From Lepisosteus oculatus (lineage: Eukaryota > Chordata > Actinopteri > Semionotiformes > Lepisosteidae), in contig NC_090711.1 in NCBI RefSeq assembly GCF_040954835.1, positions 14,193,001 through 14,257,000 on the forward strand: 64,000 bases of DNA. Direction: 5' to 3'. Positions 63,269 to 64,000 of the stretch are shown one piece after another. Every line of letters starts with the position of its first letter. Within the stretch, counting starts at the first letter, position 1. Under the pieces are notes generated by a model. It was not told where the DNA came from. It was given only the letters and a program-made list of their open reading frames with translations, and ran no database searches. A program made the translations under genes and the position numbers.

Positions 63269-64000
63269 TTTGATCTCAACAAATCAACTCTGAAAGCAGA
63301 GCTGGACTTATAGCACAGCAGTGCAGACTGAGGCTGGCAGGCTGGCATTCAGCGTTGACTTCGGCCAGCCCAGAGAGAGCGCTGGAAAACTGGATTAGCC
63401 AGGAGTCAAGTGACAGCGGAGATCTGCTCTGCAGGCTTTAGGCTGCGAAGAGGAAGTCTGCCCGCAATATTGAGAAAAGCCCTGTTCTTGAATAATAAAA
63501 GTAACAGCTCAGAGGGGCGGGTTTTGTCATTCAATTCACAGGCCCAAATCTGCCATCTAAGGTTTCTTTTCTTGTAAACAGGAGGGGGTGGATCCCACAT
63601 TGACTACCAGACACAGCAAAGGACAGATGGGCTTGTGATCAAGAGAACTGTCGTTCACACCTCCTGGGAGGAAGCGGGGATTGCCTTATCTCAGGGCCTC
63701 TTATTTACATGTTCATCACAGAAAGGATGCTTCTGCTCTATCCACTACCAAGCTTGGAGGCCGGGCTCTTTCACATTGCTGAAACCGTGGAAGCCCCAGG
63801 CTCCAGGGCCTGAGGGCAAATGAAACCTGTCTCTGAGCCTCTCCTTCAACAGCTGGGGAATAGCAGCAGGGATGGTGGAGTCATTCAATTTCTTTACACT
63901 TGGGCGTTAAACTGAGAATAGCTTCTCAGTGGAAAAACGCACCCGTCAGAGCTACAGAGAGGCCACTTCCTCCTGGTTTCTCAGTCCCAGCCAGAGCGTG
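63269..64000. other. No gene seen (right edge)
   Basis: Unique sequence with no repeat or exon that I can support. Confidence 0.45.

Overview
This is a eukaryotic, vertebrate window. It has spliced genes with GT-AG introns and CpG-rich promoters, and it is dense in SINE, LINE and DNA-transposon relics. Gene content and repeat types (5S-rRNA-derived SINEs, tRNA-derived SINEs, L2/CR1-group LINEs, hAT and Tc1 relics) fit a ray-finned fish. The compact lpin3-myl9-tgif2 order suggests a slowly rearranging, possibly non-teleost lineage such as gar or bowfin. The species is inference. Nothing here is prokaryotic: no operons, CRISPR arrays or phage.

Layout. About 0.75-15.2 kb (minus strand) holds thirteen coding exons of a lipin, best matched to LPIN3. 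They give 723 codons in one continuous frame. The catalytic C-terminal exons lie beyond the left edge. A candidate non-coding first exon and housekeeping-type promoter sits far upstream at 28.6 kb. Between lie a 57-bp minisatellite (19.6-20.3 kb), two facing LINE fragments, a Tc1 relic and an L2 LINE end. About 33.0-45.6 kb (plus strand) is myl9, smooth-muscle myosin regulatory light chain: three coding exons, 173 residues, all clear, plus a probable non-coding exon 1 at 33.3 kb. About 46.4-56.5 kb (minus strand) is tgif2, a TALE homeobox repressor: three coding exons, 369 residues, a long 3' UTR with a 52-bp minisatellite and a G19 tract, and a CpG-rich promoter. At 57.9-59.2 kb (minus strand) are the last three coding exons of a fourth gene that I cannot name; splice phases and frame agree. 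The rest, to 64 kb, is repeats and unassigned sequence.

How the genes relate. Human LPIN3, MYL9 and TGIF2 are all on 20q, and their paralogues LPIN2, MYL12A/B and TGIF1 are neighbours on 18p11. The window therefore looks like a tight copy of an ancestral lipin - regulatory light chain - TGIF block duplicated in early vertebrates. The genes do different jobs: phosphatidate phosphatase/coactivator, actomyosin contractility, TGF-beta/retinoid repression. They are not an operon.

Highlights: (i) tgif2 appears to start in an upstream mini-exon, which puts a CtBP-type PxDLS motif before the homeodomain, a motif mammalian TGIF2 lacks; (ii) a family of 5S-derived SINEs whose 3' tail matches the L2 LINEs in the same window, two copies sitting within 50 nt of splice sites; (iii) a hAT element with 15-bp inverted ends and 8-bp target duplications nested in an L2 LINE; (iv) the unidentified gene. 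I saw no wholly new biological system; these are the best leads.
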